Of a stretch of 10,654 bases of DNA, positions 1 through 9,671 are shown piece by piece; position 1 is the first letter of the stretch; each line of letters begins with the position of its first letter. The DNA is from Ettlia oleoabundans. Taxonomy: Eukaryota; Chlorophyta; Chlorophyceae; Chlamydomonadales. The stretch covers positions 1 to 10,654 of the forward strand of contig JAAMXP010000896.1 in NCBI GenBank assembly GCA_019693395.1. The letters run 5' to 3'. The position numbers and the translations under genes are program-made. The notes beneath the pieces were generated by a model, which was not told the DNA's origin, searched no databases, and saw only the letters and a program-made list of their open reading frames with translations.

Positions 1-22
1 TATATATATATGTATATATATA
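1..22. repeat. TA-rich microsatellite at window edge
   Basis: Alternating TA/TG tract at the left edge. It lies inside the intron that starts at position 41 of the minus-strand glycosyltransferase gene. Confidence 0.8.
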
Positions 23-41
23 GCGACATTAAGTCTCTCAC

Positions 42-1911
42 CGTAATGTGCGGTATGAGTGCTCCACCGCCATCCAAACTGTTGGGCCAGAGGGATGAGC
101 ATTTTGGACATAGACAACCCCACAATTTACCCCTGCATGGGAGCATTGCTGCCATGCACTGTGCTGAGCAGCAAGAGAAATATGCTGAGTTGCTGCTCTG
201 CCAGTAGCATGCTCAATAGCCCAACAATGCAGCTGCGTAATTAAAATCATTGAAACACTTCCAGCCAAGGCATCTAGCAGACATACCGCCACCATCATCC
301 TGGGTCAGAGCATTGTATTGGGAGAATGGTGCAGACTTGACGAAAGAGTAAAAGTCAGCCACAATCATTGTGTCTGCAGAAGAAGAGCAGTCAATGCTTC
401 AGAGGGCGACAAAATAGGGCAGTACTCATAGCATCATGACTAATGCTGGCACAGAAAGCGGGGGATACAGTTACCAAGCGAAATGCTACACAAACTGTTT
501 GAGAGTGCTTACCTGAGTCCAAGGACAGTGCATTGTATCCCATCCGAACCACTCTGGCAAAGAAGTCCCTGAACAGTAGAACAGGTTTCTGTCAGCTTTG
601 CATTTGAAGAAAAATGAGTACGCGATGTACGACTGCATAAGGCACAAAAAGTACAAATTAACACACACACACATACTTGCTTCCAGACTGAAGGATACAG
701 CCACAAGCCCCCAGGATCCGCAGGTTTTGCCGCTCTGCAATAAGAGTCCCTTACCAACGTTTGGTGAACAAGTTATGAAAAGTGCCAGCCTCAATTATTG
801 GACGCGAGTCCCACACGCATGTGATGGTGTTATTCAATGATGACGGAAGGTTGTGACACCCCTGCTCGTCAGTCGAAAGGACAAGTGCATGACCATAACC
901 TGCAACATATTTGCAACCCTGGCATTAATCGTTACCAGCACCAACCCATACATCATTAATGGAACTGCCAGCACTTCGCATGAGATAAGAAGTCCAGTGC
1001 TATTCTGTTTGGGCTGGGCTGCCTGCCGGCGAACAATGTGAGGCATGCAATTGCCAGGCAGTTATAATCCAAGAAGTTCTAGCATTTCTTACCCTGTGCC
1101 TCGGCTGACTTTACTACATTCAAAGCGCTTTCGATTTGGTGACCCCGTAAATTGCTCATGGTGAATATGATCTGCATCGTTAATGTGCACCAAAAAGGCA
1201 GGAACTTCCACCTGCCACAGTTAGATGGTAGATGTTGCGCTGCCGCCATATATGATGCACCTGCATGCCACCATACACACCTCTTTCCTGAAGGACACTG
1301 CTTCCAGCATTTCCCGCAACGCCTGGTTTGTCGCCACGTCGCCCTGCCACACCTTGGTCTTGCCCAAGCTGCAGTAACCACTGTCCTTGCATGGCAGTCC
1401 TGTGGCAAGAACAGCGATATGTTATTGTGTCATGCCACTGCGCACTGCTCCAAACACACCCTCCTGCCCAACCCAATTCGCTACTAATCCCCCATGAAAT
1501 CAATTTGTTGCCCACCTTGCGGCCACATGACGGCAGTACTTGTTGGCTTGCCATTCTTCAACCCGTTTTTTAAAGAGTTCAGCATTGTGTGTTTGCCTAA
1601 CCAATTCAGAGCGAACTCTCTATAATGCGAACTCGATATGATGATGGCGGTACAAGCTAGTACCATCACAATCGGCACGCACACACACCTAGGATGGCAT
1701 GTCTGCAACTGGTGCATTTCTTTTCAACGGGCCATTGATGTGTGTGCGTGCACGCACGCGGGTCGGTGGTGGCCAACGCACGGGCGGGAGGGGGGGGAGG
1801 GGCGCGGCGGTGGCGACAGTGGCCAGCACGCACGGCACTGAGCATAGCTATGCGTAACTCAGTTGCCAAGCCTACCTGGCGTTCGGCGCCTGTCACTTTA
1901 AACCTGGCCAT
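42..1911 (-). CDS. Nucleotide-diphospho-sugar transferase-like glycosyltransferase, eight exons, 3' end outside window
   Basis: Partial gene of a PF03407-type (GT77-like) glycosyltransferase, expected to move a sugar from a nucleotide donor, probably in the Golgi. Inferred exons in transcript order: 1911-1876, 1619-1516, 1368-1281, 1211-1115, 899-755, 568-513, 373-287, 132-42. All junctions have GT/AG ends and matching phase, giving 234 codons without a stop. Family hallmarks: a strand like YGHALVLSTDEQG (residues 110-122); RVVRMGYNALSLDSD (162-176) with the metal/sugar-nucleotide DxD at 174-176; ALTQDDGGG; and VNCGVVYVQNAHPSGPT (206-222), the usual 'N-G-V-Y-V-N' strand. The last exon ends in TTACG before GTGAGAG, so more exons lie left of position 1. 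The start at 1911 (MARFKVTGAERQ) has a good context, but the frame stays open to an ATG at 2007. No membrane anchor is visible, so an upstream exon may be missing. The family call is firm; the sugar and acceptor are unknown. Confidence 0.85.
1736..1815. repeat. GT/GC-alternating and G-rich tract in glycosyltransferase intron 1
   Basis: Alternating purine-pyrimidine DNA (GTGTGTGCGTGCACGCACGC) is followed at about 1780-1812 by runs of G on the plus strand (GGGCGGGAGGGGGGGAGGGG). The first part can adopt Z-form and the second fits a G-quadruplex pattern. Both lie in intron 1 (1620-1875). A shorter CA run sits at 1679-1688. Confidence 0.7.
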
Positions 1912-2254
1912 TTTGGGCAGGTGCTGCCTTAAACAAGACCTTGGGAAGTCACTGTGGGTCGACCTTTCAGCAAAACGCTTGGGGCCAGCGCCCCGAACGA
2001 CTGGCAAGGCGTCAACAATTAATTTTCAGCAGCATCGTGATTACACGATGTGACAGTCAATATGGGCCCCCTCAGTACAGAGCGCCCCTCAGTATGGCGC
2101 CCCTGCAGGTGTACAGCTGTACAGTTCCATTCAAGCCTTCCTTTTGGCCTGCCCTACAAAGTCGGATAGGAGACAGGTCCGAAGTGGCTCCGCCTAGGTA
2201 GTAGGGCCCAACAAACGCCTTGCAATATTTTGTAGGGACCGTCGCCATCACTGC
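1912..2254. other. 5' flank of the glycosyltransferase gene; no gene seen
   Basis: This stretch separates the first recognised glycosyltransferase exon from the reverse-transcriptase relic. It may contain a missed first exon: the frame of exon 1 stays open up to an ATG at 2007, and a possible acceptor (TTTAAGGCAG on the minus strand) lies about 15 nt upstream of the 1911 ATG. No clear TATA box was seen. It also holds the short repeats at 2061-2123. Confidence 0.5.
2061..2123. repeat. Short direct repeats and a 14-bp perfect palindrome
   Basis: CCCCTCAGTA occurs at 2068-2077 and 2085-2094, embedded in a loose 17-bp periodicity with TATGG and GCCCC. Directly after it, TGTACAGCTGTACA at 2110-2123 is a perfect 14-bp palindrome. 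The location upstream of the glycosyltransferase gene would suit a regulatory role, but nothing in the sequence proves one. Confidence 0.6.
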
Positions 2255-3170
2255 GTGGCGCAAATTTGCACAAAACAATCCAAGCTTCCCATCCGATCAA
2301 CCCTGGCTCCTCGACAACACCGCCCCCACACCCCTTGCATCCAACTGGCCAACCGCAAAATTTCAGGGGAAGCTTGCAACCAACTCACGACCGATTTTGA
2401 ACGTCTGTACACCAATTTGCCGCTTGATCATCGAGCCCACCGCATCAATTCTTTCATTGCTCTGGCTGCCTCGCTACACCCTGGCAGTGTGGCGGTGCAC
2501 ATCTTTTTCCTCACAAACCAAACCCCTGGAGTGCTGCCCTCCCTGCCACCTGACCAACGTTATGGCCGTGTTGGCAAGCACAAACATTTACCTTTCCTGG
2601 TCACTGAACTGCAAACTGCCGTACGCTGGCTGGTGCACCACACCTCACCTTCTCGAGCGACGTCTGCCGCCAGCTTCTGGGCATATGGGGGGCAACGCTG
2701 CCCCTTCTTCTTGCCAATTATCATCTATTCATGTATGAGCGTCCTTTCCTTGCACGTTTGGCTGACCCATCCATAGCTATCCCGCATCTTCTTCGGCCAA
2801 CTGTCAGGCCAGCAGTACAGGCCTTCGTGCTTGATTTAGGTTTGCATCTACTCCACCCTGCCTGTGCACAGCTTACTGTTGCTCCCTCGGAGGCAGGCCC
2901 CCTCACTTTCCACACCACAGAGGCACCAGTCCCACCCCTCTTGGAACAGGTTGCACTTGATATAACCAATAGTTTTTGTTTCACAGACCAGTACATCGAC
3001 GATGTGCACACGTTGAACAATGTACTGCTCTTCCTGCTCACCTACGAGTCGCAGTTTCTCCCTGGTTGCCCACAGCTCAACAGTGCCTACCCTGCTCACT
3101 CATCCCTCAAGCACACAAGCCTTAGGCCACACTGTGCCCTTCCTAGATATTACGGGCCTTCAGGCCTACC
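2255..3170 (+). pseudogene. Reverse transcriptase relic, frameshifted
   Basis: Degenerate reverse transcriptase of a retroelement. Recognisable blocks appear in order but in different frames. Frame of 2255 carries TTDFERLYTNLPLD (about 2387-2428), the motif A region with its aspartate. Around 2680-2740 a block resembling the 'G-x-MG-x-N-x-AP-LAN' motif B region is split over two frames, ending in LLLANYHLFMYERPF. Frame of 2731 carries QYIDDVHTLNN with the catalytic YIDD at 2992-3003. Frame of 3020 carries GHTVPFLDIT (3125-3154), the block that normally follows thumb-side sequences. At least three frame changes break the gene, so it is non-functional. The LYTNLP, YIDD and VPFLDI combination resembles Penelope-like and related RTs; the exact clade is uncertain. 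No endonuclease domain, terminal repeats or target-site duplication was found. Confidence 0.75.
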
Positions 3171-4200
3171 TTATTGAAATCCGGGGTGCATGTTTAGTTT
3201 ACGAAATTTTATATTTCCCCCCTCCCCTCATTTTTGATTTAAGTGTGTATTACTGTTTTATGTTAATCAAACGTCACCATCCTGACCAAAACGTATGGAG
3301 CTCTGAGCGTGTACACAGGGGGATTGGGGCGTCTCCCAAGGGGGCACCTTTTCTAGCCTGAGTTTACCTTGGTCATCATGTACAAATTCAAATCCGTGGA
3401 GAACCGCGGGGCGAAAGAGCGAGGTAGGCGAAATCGGATTGAGGTCGGGGTTTAAGCCGGATTACCTGTCAATCCTGCCCACCCCCTTAAACCCCTTGAC
3501 ATTCAGGCCCCCAATCCCTTTCTGACGACCCCCCTATTTTACCCTGTTTCTCGCTTCTCGCTTCTTGTTGTATGTTTGTTAAAACCTGAAACGAGGCAAG
3601 TAGTGCTCTCAACCCCGCCAAGGCGGGCAGCCGCGGAAGCATCCCCGCTGCTGCCGACGCCCTGTTCGGCGTAGTATGCGGATTAACTTTCTAGGCCTAT
3701 TCGAACGAAATACAAGACGAAGGCGCGTACGCACGTCACCGGGGAGGGTCCTTGGGTAGGGTGTGTACACGCTGGTGGGATTGAGTCGGGTTTGGAAATA
3801 GCCTAGCGCGGGACTTGCCGATGACGCCCAACTTGAGTTGGTACATGTATACACGTCTCAAATCCGCGGAAAAAAGTGGAGGGATCACATATTCTCAATC
3901 CCTCCCAGCCAGCCCCTGTATGAGCTCCCTGTGTACACCCGCCCCTTTCCTTTCCTGGTCTTCTCTCTCGACTGTATATAATCCCCCCTTCTGCTGTGTT
4001 CGCAAGATATTTCACCTTTTATTCTCTTTTTATAAAGCTCCTCTCTGCGAATCTCAACAAGCAGCTAGGCCTCCGAGCCTAAGCGTGCTACAGTTTAATT
4101 GCGGCAGTGATTCTGTACACATGTTAGGGTTGGCCATTTCAACTCGAGCACTGCCATCGGGATTCCCAGGTAGGGCATTTGACCCCGCTGTGTAAACTGG
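3171..4200. other. Gene-poor stretch after the RT relic
   Basis: No convincing coding exon was seen on either strand. It contains C-rich sequence, a short CTCGCTT duplication at about 3548-3562, and a CCCGCC/GGCGGG palindrome at 3614-3627. Two pairs of related segments occur: CAAATCCGTGGAG (from 3389) and CAAATCCGCGGAA (from 3859), and GGATTGAGGTCGGGGTTT (from 3437) and GGATTGAGTCGGGTTTGG (from 3779). These may be decayed non-coding parts of the neighbouring retroelement or of another element. Confidence 0.45.
3975..3982 (+). promoter_or_regulatory. Isolated TATA-box-like motif
   Basis: TATATAAT sits between a CT-rich stretch and a C run on the plus strand. It is a good match to a TATA box, but no downstream coding region was recognised, so it may be chance or a remnant of an element promoter. 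Confidence 0.25.
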
Positions 4201-4361
4201 GCCTTACGGGAAAGTACAGCCCAGTGCTGTGGTGCTGTGCTGAGGCCCATGCTGAGCCCCCCCCCGCCCCCCGTCAGGCGTGCGTGGCAATTTGTGAGGA
4301 CGTCGCGGCTGATCCCGGATTTAGATCCATTCCAATTTTGTGCATCAAGGTACCAGACTCG

Positions 4362-4384
4362 CGGCCCCGGAGTGACCGGGGCCG
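4362..4384. repeat. 9-bp GC-rich perfect inverted repeat
   Basis: Arms CGGCCCCGG (4362-4370) and CCGGGGCCG (4376-4384) are exact reverse complements separated by AGTGA. They can form a stable hairpin on either strand. Confidence 0.85.
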
Positions 4385-4560
4385 GACCACGAGTGCCATC
4401 CCGGGGCGGTGCAGGCCACCCAAGAGGCCAACCCGGGCAAGAGCACGGTTGTTCGACAAGTTCGTTTCCCTGGCAGCCTCAGGAGGTATAATGGCGGGCT
4501 CTCGCAGGGGGGAGAGTGCTGCAGAACGAAGTGTCCATAGAGGTTCATGAATGAATCCAC

Positions 4561-4618
4561 GCAGAGCGGGTTACCCCAACCGAGGCCAGTTGGCCTCGGT
4601 GGGGGTAAGCCGCTCCGC
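4561..4618. repeat. 58-bp near-perfect palindrome
   Basis: The two halves pair around a centre at 4589/4590. Inner arms ACCGAGGCCA (4579-4588) and TGGCCTCGGT (4591-4600) match exactly. Pairing then continues outward to 4561/4618 with single mismatches at 4578/4601, 4570/4609 and 4563/4616. That gives 25 pairs out of 28 with a minimal loop. No gene overlaps it. Confidence 0.9.
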
Positions 4619-5004
4619 ATCGGTTGAGCTTGAGCAGTCAGAGCATCCAGTCGGTTACGTATTTTCTCTGCGTCTCAGTCGGCAAGCTGTGTCGGTGTGG
4701 CTGCGACAATCCAGCCTGACCACAACCATCATGGTATCCCCAGGGTGCTCTATCTACAGCTGTTGCATGGCACACTGTGGCACCCGCTTTGCAATGATAT
4801 CCAGATCGCATCCATTAGAAAAGGGCCTTCAATTGGCCACTTGCTAGTTGAAAATGAATGCTATTGAGCGATTGCAAGGCGTTAAAAGTGGAGATGTCAC
4901 TCTCAGGAGCATGATTGAGCACGCAGGGCTTGGTCTATGGGCTTGGTTGGCTACGTGCCCTATTGAGGCCCATGGCAGCAGCAGGACAGGATTGACAAAA
5001 CAAT

Positions 5005-5009
5005 TTACA
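5005..5009 (-). terminator. TGTAA poly(A) signal of LHCA
   Basis: TGTAA on the minus strand, 66 nt beyond the LHCA stop codon. TGTAA is the usual chlorophyte nuclear poly(A) signal, and the short spacing suits it. Cleavage would be expected shortly after, near 4985-4995. Confidence 0.7.
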
Positions 5010-5074
5010 AGCGAAGTGTTGGAGCAGCACTGGCTAGCAACTGTTGCGCCAGGCAGACTACCAATCAGCATGCT

Positions 5075-7431
5075 TCACACCATTTGCTGGCCAGGCCACA
5101 GGCACGACAGCGGGATGGTCAGGCCCTGCATGAAGGAAGTGCCGGCAGCAATGGGCAGTAAAGCTCGTTTGCTGAGATTGCCAACAACTCGACCAAAGCT
5201 CAAAGACTAGACCCCTTGTTACAACTGCATGAAGAGGTCTGTAGGCACCTCGTGCTGGAAGGCCAACTGTGGCCCCCATGCATACAACAGGCACCTAATG
5301 CTAACAATTAGTGATGCAATACAGTAAAGTCGACTTGCCTGCACGTCGACTGAAGTTGGCACCATGCAGTGGCCAATGTTTGTGCCAATGTTTTCACTGA
5401 ATGGCGATGCAAGGTGCTCGCTCAAGTTAGCCAGAGGGCCCTTGCCGGTAGCCTGGGCCTGGATGGTAAAGCCCACGAAGGCAACCATGGCAAGGCGTCC
5501 GTTCTTGATTTCCTTGGTCTGCAGGGAAGGGCGAGGGATAATGAGAAGGGCACAACTTTCAAAAAGCTCAGCAAAAGAGTCGTCACACGAATGGTGAACC
5601 GGGGGCAGCACGCGTGTGCCATCTTGTATAGATATATGGTCATGCTGTTTAAGAACTGGATAGCCGGTGTTTACACCGTGCTCAGCAAAAATGGCTGTTT
5701 CACAGGCGTTAACAACATAATGTGACGTTCAAACCGGACGGCACCGAACCAGACGGCACCCATGAAAACTAATCTTGTGCCAGCGCATGGGCTGGTCGAC
5801 TACAAGGCCAACAGAAGATTACTTCTTCAAGGCGCATCAATTGATGAGCGATCATCTGCGAGTCAGCGCCTTCTTCTTAAAAGTGCTTTGGTTGCGAAGT
5901 CCGTAATACTAGTGCTTTGTCCCACCCTTTCGTAACAGGGAAGAAGGTCCTCAAGCACATTTGTCACTTAGTCATCCTACCACTAGATGCCTGGTGCACG
6001 CTACTATACGAGCACTCAAAATTAATTTTGCCTGATAACACTGGCTGGCGCACCTGAGCCTCTTTAAAGTTCCCTTTGCTGAAGCCCAGGGGGTCGAAGG
6101 GGCCGCCGGGGTAGCCCAGCTCTGGGTTGGGCACCTTCAGGTTGGGGTTGAAAGGATCAGCATTTACCGAGTCCTTCTTGCGGATGTCCTGCCAGCGCCG
6201 CACCTCCACAAAGTGCATCAGAAGGAACTCCCAGGCAAGGATGCCGCCTGCAGGTTGTATGTGCAGTAAGGAGGGATGTGCTGGCGTGAGTCTCAAGCAC
6301 GGAAGTGAGTAACTATGCTTCCTTGCATGCACAGCGGGTGATCCCTTACCCATGTTGACCTTGTTGCCATCAAAAGAGGGCAGGTTCTCGGGCATGCCTG
6401 CGGTGTACCACCACTGGTCAGGGTTCAAGATCTCCTGGCCCAGAATGCCAGCCACACCCAGCATTGCCCAGCGCGCGTTCTGCAGCTCCGCCTGGCGGTA
6501 CCAACTGCAACAAGATAGAACTGAGTGACACGCCCGCTGTTGGAAAGCAGGAATGGAAAATGAGCCTTTGCAGCAGTAGCCAATGGAGTGCAAAGTTCAA
6601 ACAAGCGCAAGGACAGCAGGAGGCTATCTAATATTTGGAGCACTTTGGTACTGAAACGCCTCAGCCAGTCAAATCCACTGCGCTGCTGCCAGATCAAGCA
6701 GCTATTGACTGTGACACTCACGTAAGGCGTTCCGGAATGGCGCCCAGGCCCATAGGGTCGAAGCCATAGTCGCCAGCAAGGCTGCCATCCAAGTACTTTG
6801 GGGAGACGACGCCTGGCGCCCACAGAGCACGCTCCGCCCGCACTACCTGCATCATGATGAGCGGAAACAAGTGCATGTTTGCTATAGCCTCTGCAAGGGG
6901 CAGCTGAAAAACAGGCTGGTTATTGCTTGTGCTGCAGCTGAGGTTGACTTGCTCAGGACGTACCCCCTGGCATTGGGGCCTGTCAAGCCGAGCATTTGGC
7001 TGCCTGCTGTGCCACTGTACCGTTGTCGCTATTTGAGGTGATGACACTCCGAGAGACATAACACTAGAGTAACGCATGTACACGGGATGTCACAACAGCT
7101 GGCCACCTCGGTGCTTGGCAACTCACCATCATGCCCGGGCGGGGGCGGGTGCTGCTGCGGCTGGTGCACTTGGCCACCTGCGAACGAATTGAACAGCAAA
7201 GTAAACCAAAGAGTCGGTTCCTCAGCGTCCCGAGACTTGAAGGAGACGAGGTTCGGTGTGCACGGTTGGCTGGGGCAGAGCTGAGTAATACAGAAACTCT
7301 ATCCGAGCCTTTACCATCCGCCCTGCGGTTCAGCCGACGGCAGCTACCAAGCCATGAGTGTGCTGGCTCCATCCAAAGGCGCTCACCACGCGGGTGCCAG
7401 CCAGAGCCGTCTTGGCGCTCAGGGTCTGCAT
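5075..7431 (-). CDS. LHCA: Photosystem I chlorophyll a/b-binding antenna protein (LHCI), seven exons
   Basis: Binds chlorophylls and carotenoids and passes excitation to photosystem I in the thylakoid. Inferred exons: 7431-7387, 7177-7127, 6846-6722, 6504-6350, 6247-6054, 5518-5339, 5125-5075; 266 codons plus TGA, typical for the family. Residues 1 to about 34 form a Ser/Thr/Arg/Ala-rich chloroplast transit peptide ([15 protein letters not shown]...). [21 protein letters not shown] precedes helix B. Helix 1 has [12 protein letters not shown] with Glu80, Asn83, Arg85. The middle helix has [16 protein letters not shown] with Glu140 and Arg143. Helix 3 has [13 protein letters not shown] with Glu193, Asn196, Arg198, followed by Gln210 and His225. 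The C-terminus [17 protein letters not shown] marks a green algal LHCA. All main chlorophyll ligands are present. Asn83 replaces the usual His, as in red-form LHCAs (Arabidopsis Lhca3/4, Chlamydomonas Lhca2/4/9), so it is probably of that group; the exact paralogue is not settled. The last intron is GC-AG. Confidence 0.97.
5126..5338 (-). other. GC-AG intron 6 of LHCA
   Basis: The donor reads GTGCAG/GCAAGT and the acceptor CTTCATGCAG/GGCCTG, both phase 0, joining SVDVQ to [12 protein letters not shown]. The surrounding AG/GCAAGT is the classical strong context of GC donors. If unspliced, the frame runs 39 codons into the intron to a TAA at 5221-5219 that lies inside a TGTAA (5223-5219). Confidence 0.85.
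5519..6053 (-). other. Large intron 5 of LHCA (535 nt)
   Basis: The longest intron in the window. It contains a 15-bp tandem duplication (5732-5746 and 5747-5761, 13 of 15 identical, core ACGGCACC) and the inverted repeat CGGTGT/ACACCG at 5665-5678. I saw no snoRNA with paired C/D boxes and no exon in it. Confidence 0.7.
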
Positions 7432-8059
7432 GCTTTCACGCGACGTCAAGCAGATTCCAGCAGCAGCCGTTTTGTATAACAATCCATCTACGAGCATACT
7501 TGCGCATCCTAAATGCGATAGGGCTGGATTTGCTAGACGTACATAAGCGGTACATTACACAGGGGTCCCGGGCATTGGGCGGGTTAAAAATGTGAAAGCC
7601 TGAAGTTCTAAATAAAACCTGCAGTGCGAACACCGCCAAAATAAATATACGCCCTCCAGATCCTTCTGCCTTGTGAGCACAAGGTTTTGCCGGATTGCAG
7701 CACACAGTTTAGGTTACAATACTTGTACTTGAGTCAACACTGGAGAACATGCCGAGAACCGTAGGTCCGCCGCCGGTTGCGGCCGCCATTGTTGTGTTGA
7801 CAGCCAGGTAGAAATAGAAGATGTGTGCTGGTCCTCCCCACAATTGGGAATAGTACAGACTTTTAGGCAGCAACAAAAGCAAGTACACAAGTACAGCCGC
7901 GACAACTCTAATCAACTTTCGCCGCCCCCGCTGCCGCCCGCCCCCACCCCACCCCTCGCGCCCGCACCACAGCCACCCATACTGCGCACCCCGCACCTTG
8001 CCCCGCCACCCACCGACCCCACACACTCCTAGGGAGTTATCGGCCTTGATGCAACGGCC
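7432..8059. promoter_or_regulatory. LHCA upstream region between ATG8 3' end and LHCA start
   Basis: Must hold the LHCA promoter. AT-rich TATA-like candidates on the minus strand are TATATTTATTTT near 7638-7649 (about 206 nt before the ATG) and TTATACAAA near 7476-7484 (about 45 nt before). Neither can be chosen without a transcription start. A second TGTAA at 7718-7714 could be a distal ATG8 poly(A) site. No coding region was recognised; the proline-rich frame at its right end is low-complexity DNA. Confidence 0.5.
7919..8030. repeat. C-rich low-complexity tract, G-quadruplex-prone on the minus strand
   Basis: About 110 nt that is overwhelmingly C on the plus strand, with repeated CCCC, CCGCC and CACCCC. 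On the minus strand it reads as G runs such as GGGGTGGGGTGGGGGCGGG (about 7938-7956), fitting a quadruplex consensus. It lies just beyond the ATG8 poly(A) signal. Confidence 0.8.
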
Positions 8060-8064
8060 TTACA
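8060..8064 (-). terminator. TGTAA poly(A) signal of ATG8
   Basis: TGTAA on the minus strand about 200 nt after the ATG8 stop codon; first such motif seen after the stop. A plus-strand TGTAA lies close by at 8070-8074, without a matching gene. Confidence 0.6.
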
Positions 8065-8240
8065 TGTAGTGTAAAGAGCAAACATGAGTAAGATAAGAAA
8101 CAAAAAGCGTTGTGCATTTAGGGCTGCACAGGCGCATTGGGCAATTGTACAACAACAAAGCAGGCATTTAGTCCTTGTGGTGTTGGTACATGCTACACAA
8201 CATGTGTGTGCCGGTCAGTGTCCCGACCTCAGTGGTTGTC

Positions 8241-8262
8241 AGGCATCACACTTATGATGCCT
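8241..8262 (-). repeat. Stem-loop directly after the ATG8 stop codon
   Basis: Arms AGGCATCA and TGATGCCT pair perfectly (8 bp) around a 6-nt loop. The stem begins one base after the TGA at 8266-8264, so it would open the ATG8 3' UTR. Confidence 0.8.
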
Positions 8263-8263
8263 C

Positions 8264-9671
<1,408 letters not shown>

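Larger units (their letters stand above)
4201..5004. other. Non-coding region between element-like DNA and the LHCA 3' end
   Basis: Part of this is GC-rich (about 4255-4620), with a C9-G-C6 run near 4258-4273 and two strong inverted repeats listed separately. Open frames here and across 4848-5210 are judged chance; the latter is antisense to the LHCA last exon. No tRNA or rRNA was recognised. Confidence 0.5.

Noticed and set aside
1369..1404. Alternative upstream acceptor (CCACAG near 1404) extending glycosyltransferase exon 3
   Set aside because: It would need phase 1 from exon 2, which ends in phase 2; the acceptor at 1370-1369 keeps the frame.
1152..1487. 111-codon plus-strand open frame
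   Set aside because: It lies opposite exons 3 and 4 of the glycosyltransferase gene and carries no motif; the minus strand explains the sequence.
3380..3405. tRNA T-arm-like sequence (TTCAAATCC)
   Set aside because: No acceptor, anticodon or D arm can be drawn around it.
4561..4640. Helitron 3' end (hairpin followed by CTRR)
   Set aside because: No CTRR motif lies within about 12 nt of either side of the palindrome.
4848..5210. 120-codon plus-strand open frame
   Set aside because: It is antisense to the LHCA last exon, 3' UTR and intron 6, and shows no recognisable protein features.
5838..5870. Possible C/D snoRNA in LHCA intron 5 (TGATGA and nearby box-like motifs)
   Set aside because: No matching box D at a suitable distance and no terminal stem on either strand.
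7823..8032. Proline-rich plus-strand open frame
   Set aside because: The composition is explained by the C-rich low-complexity DNA.
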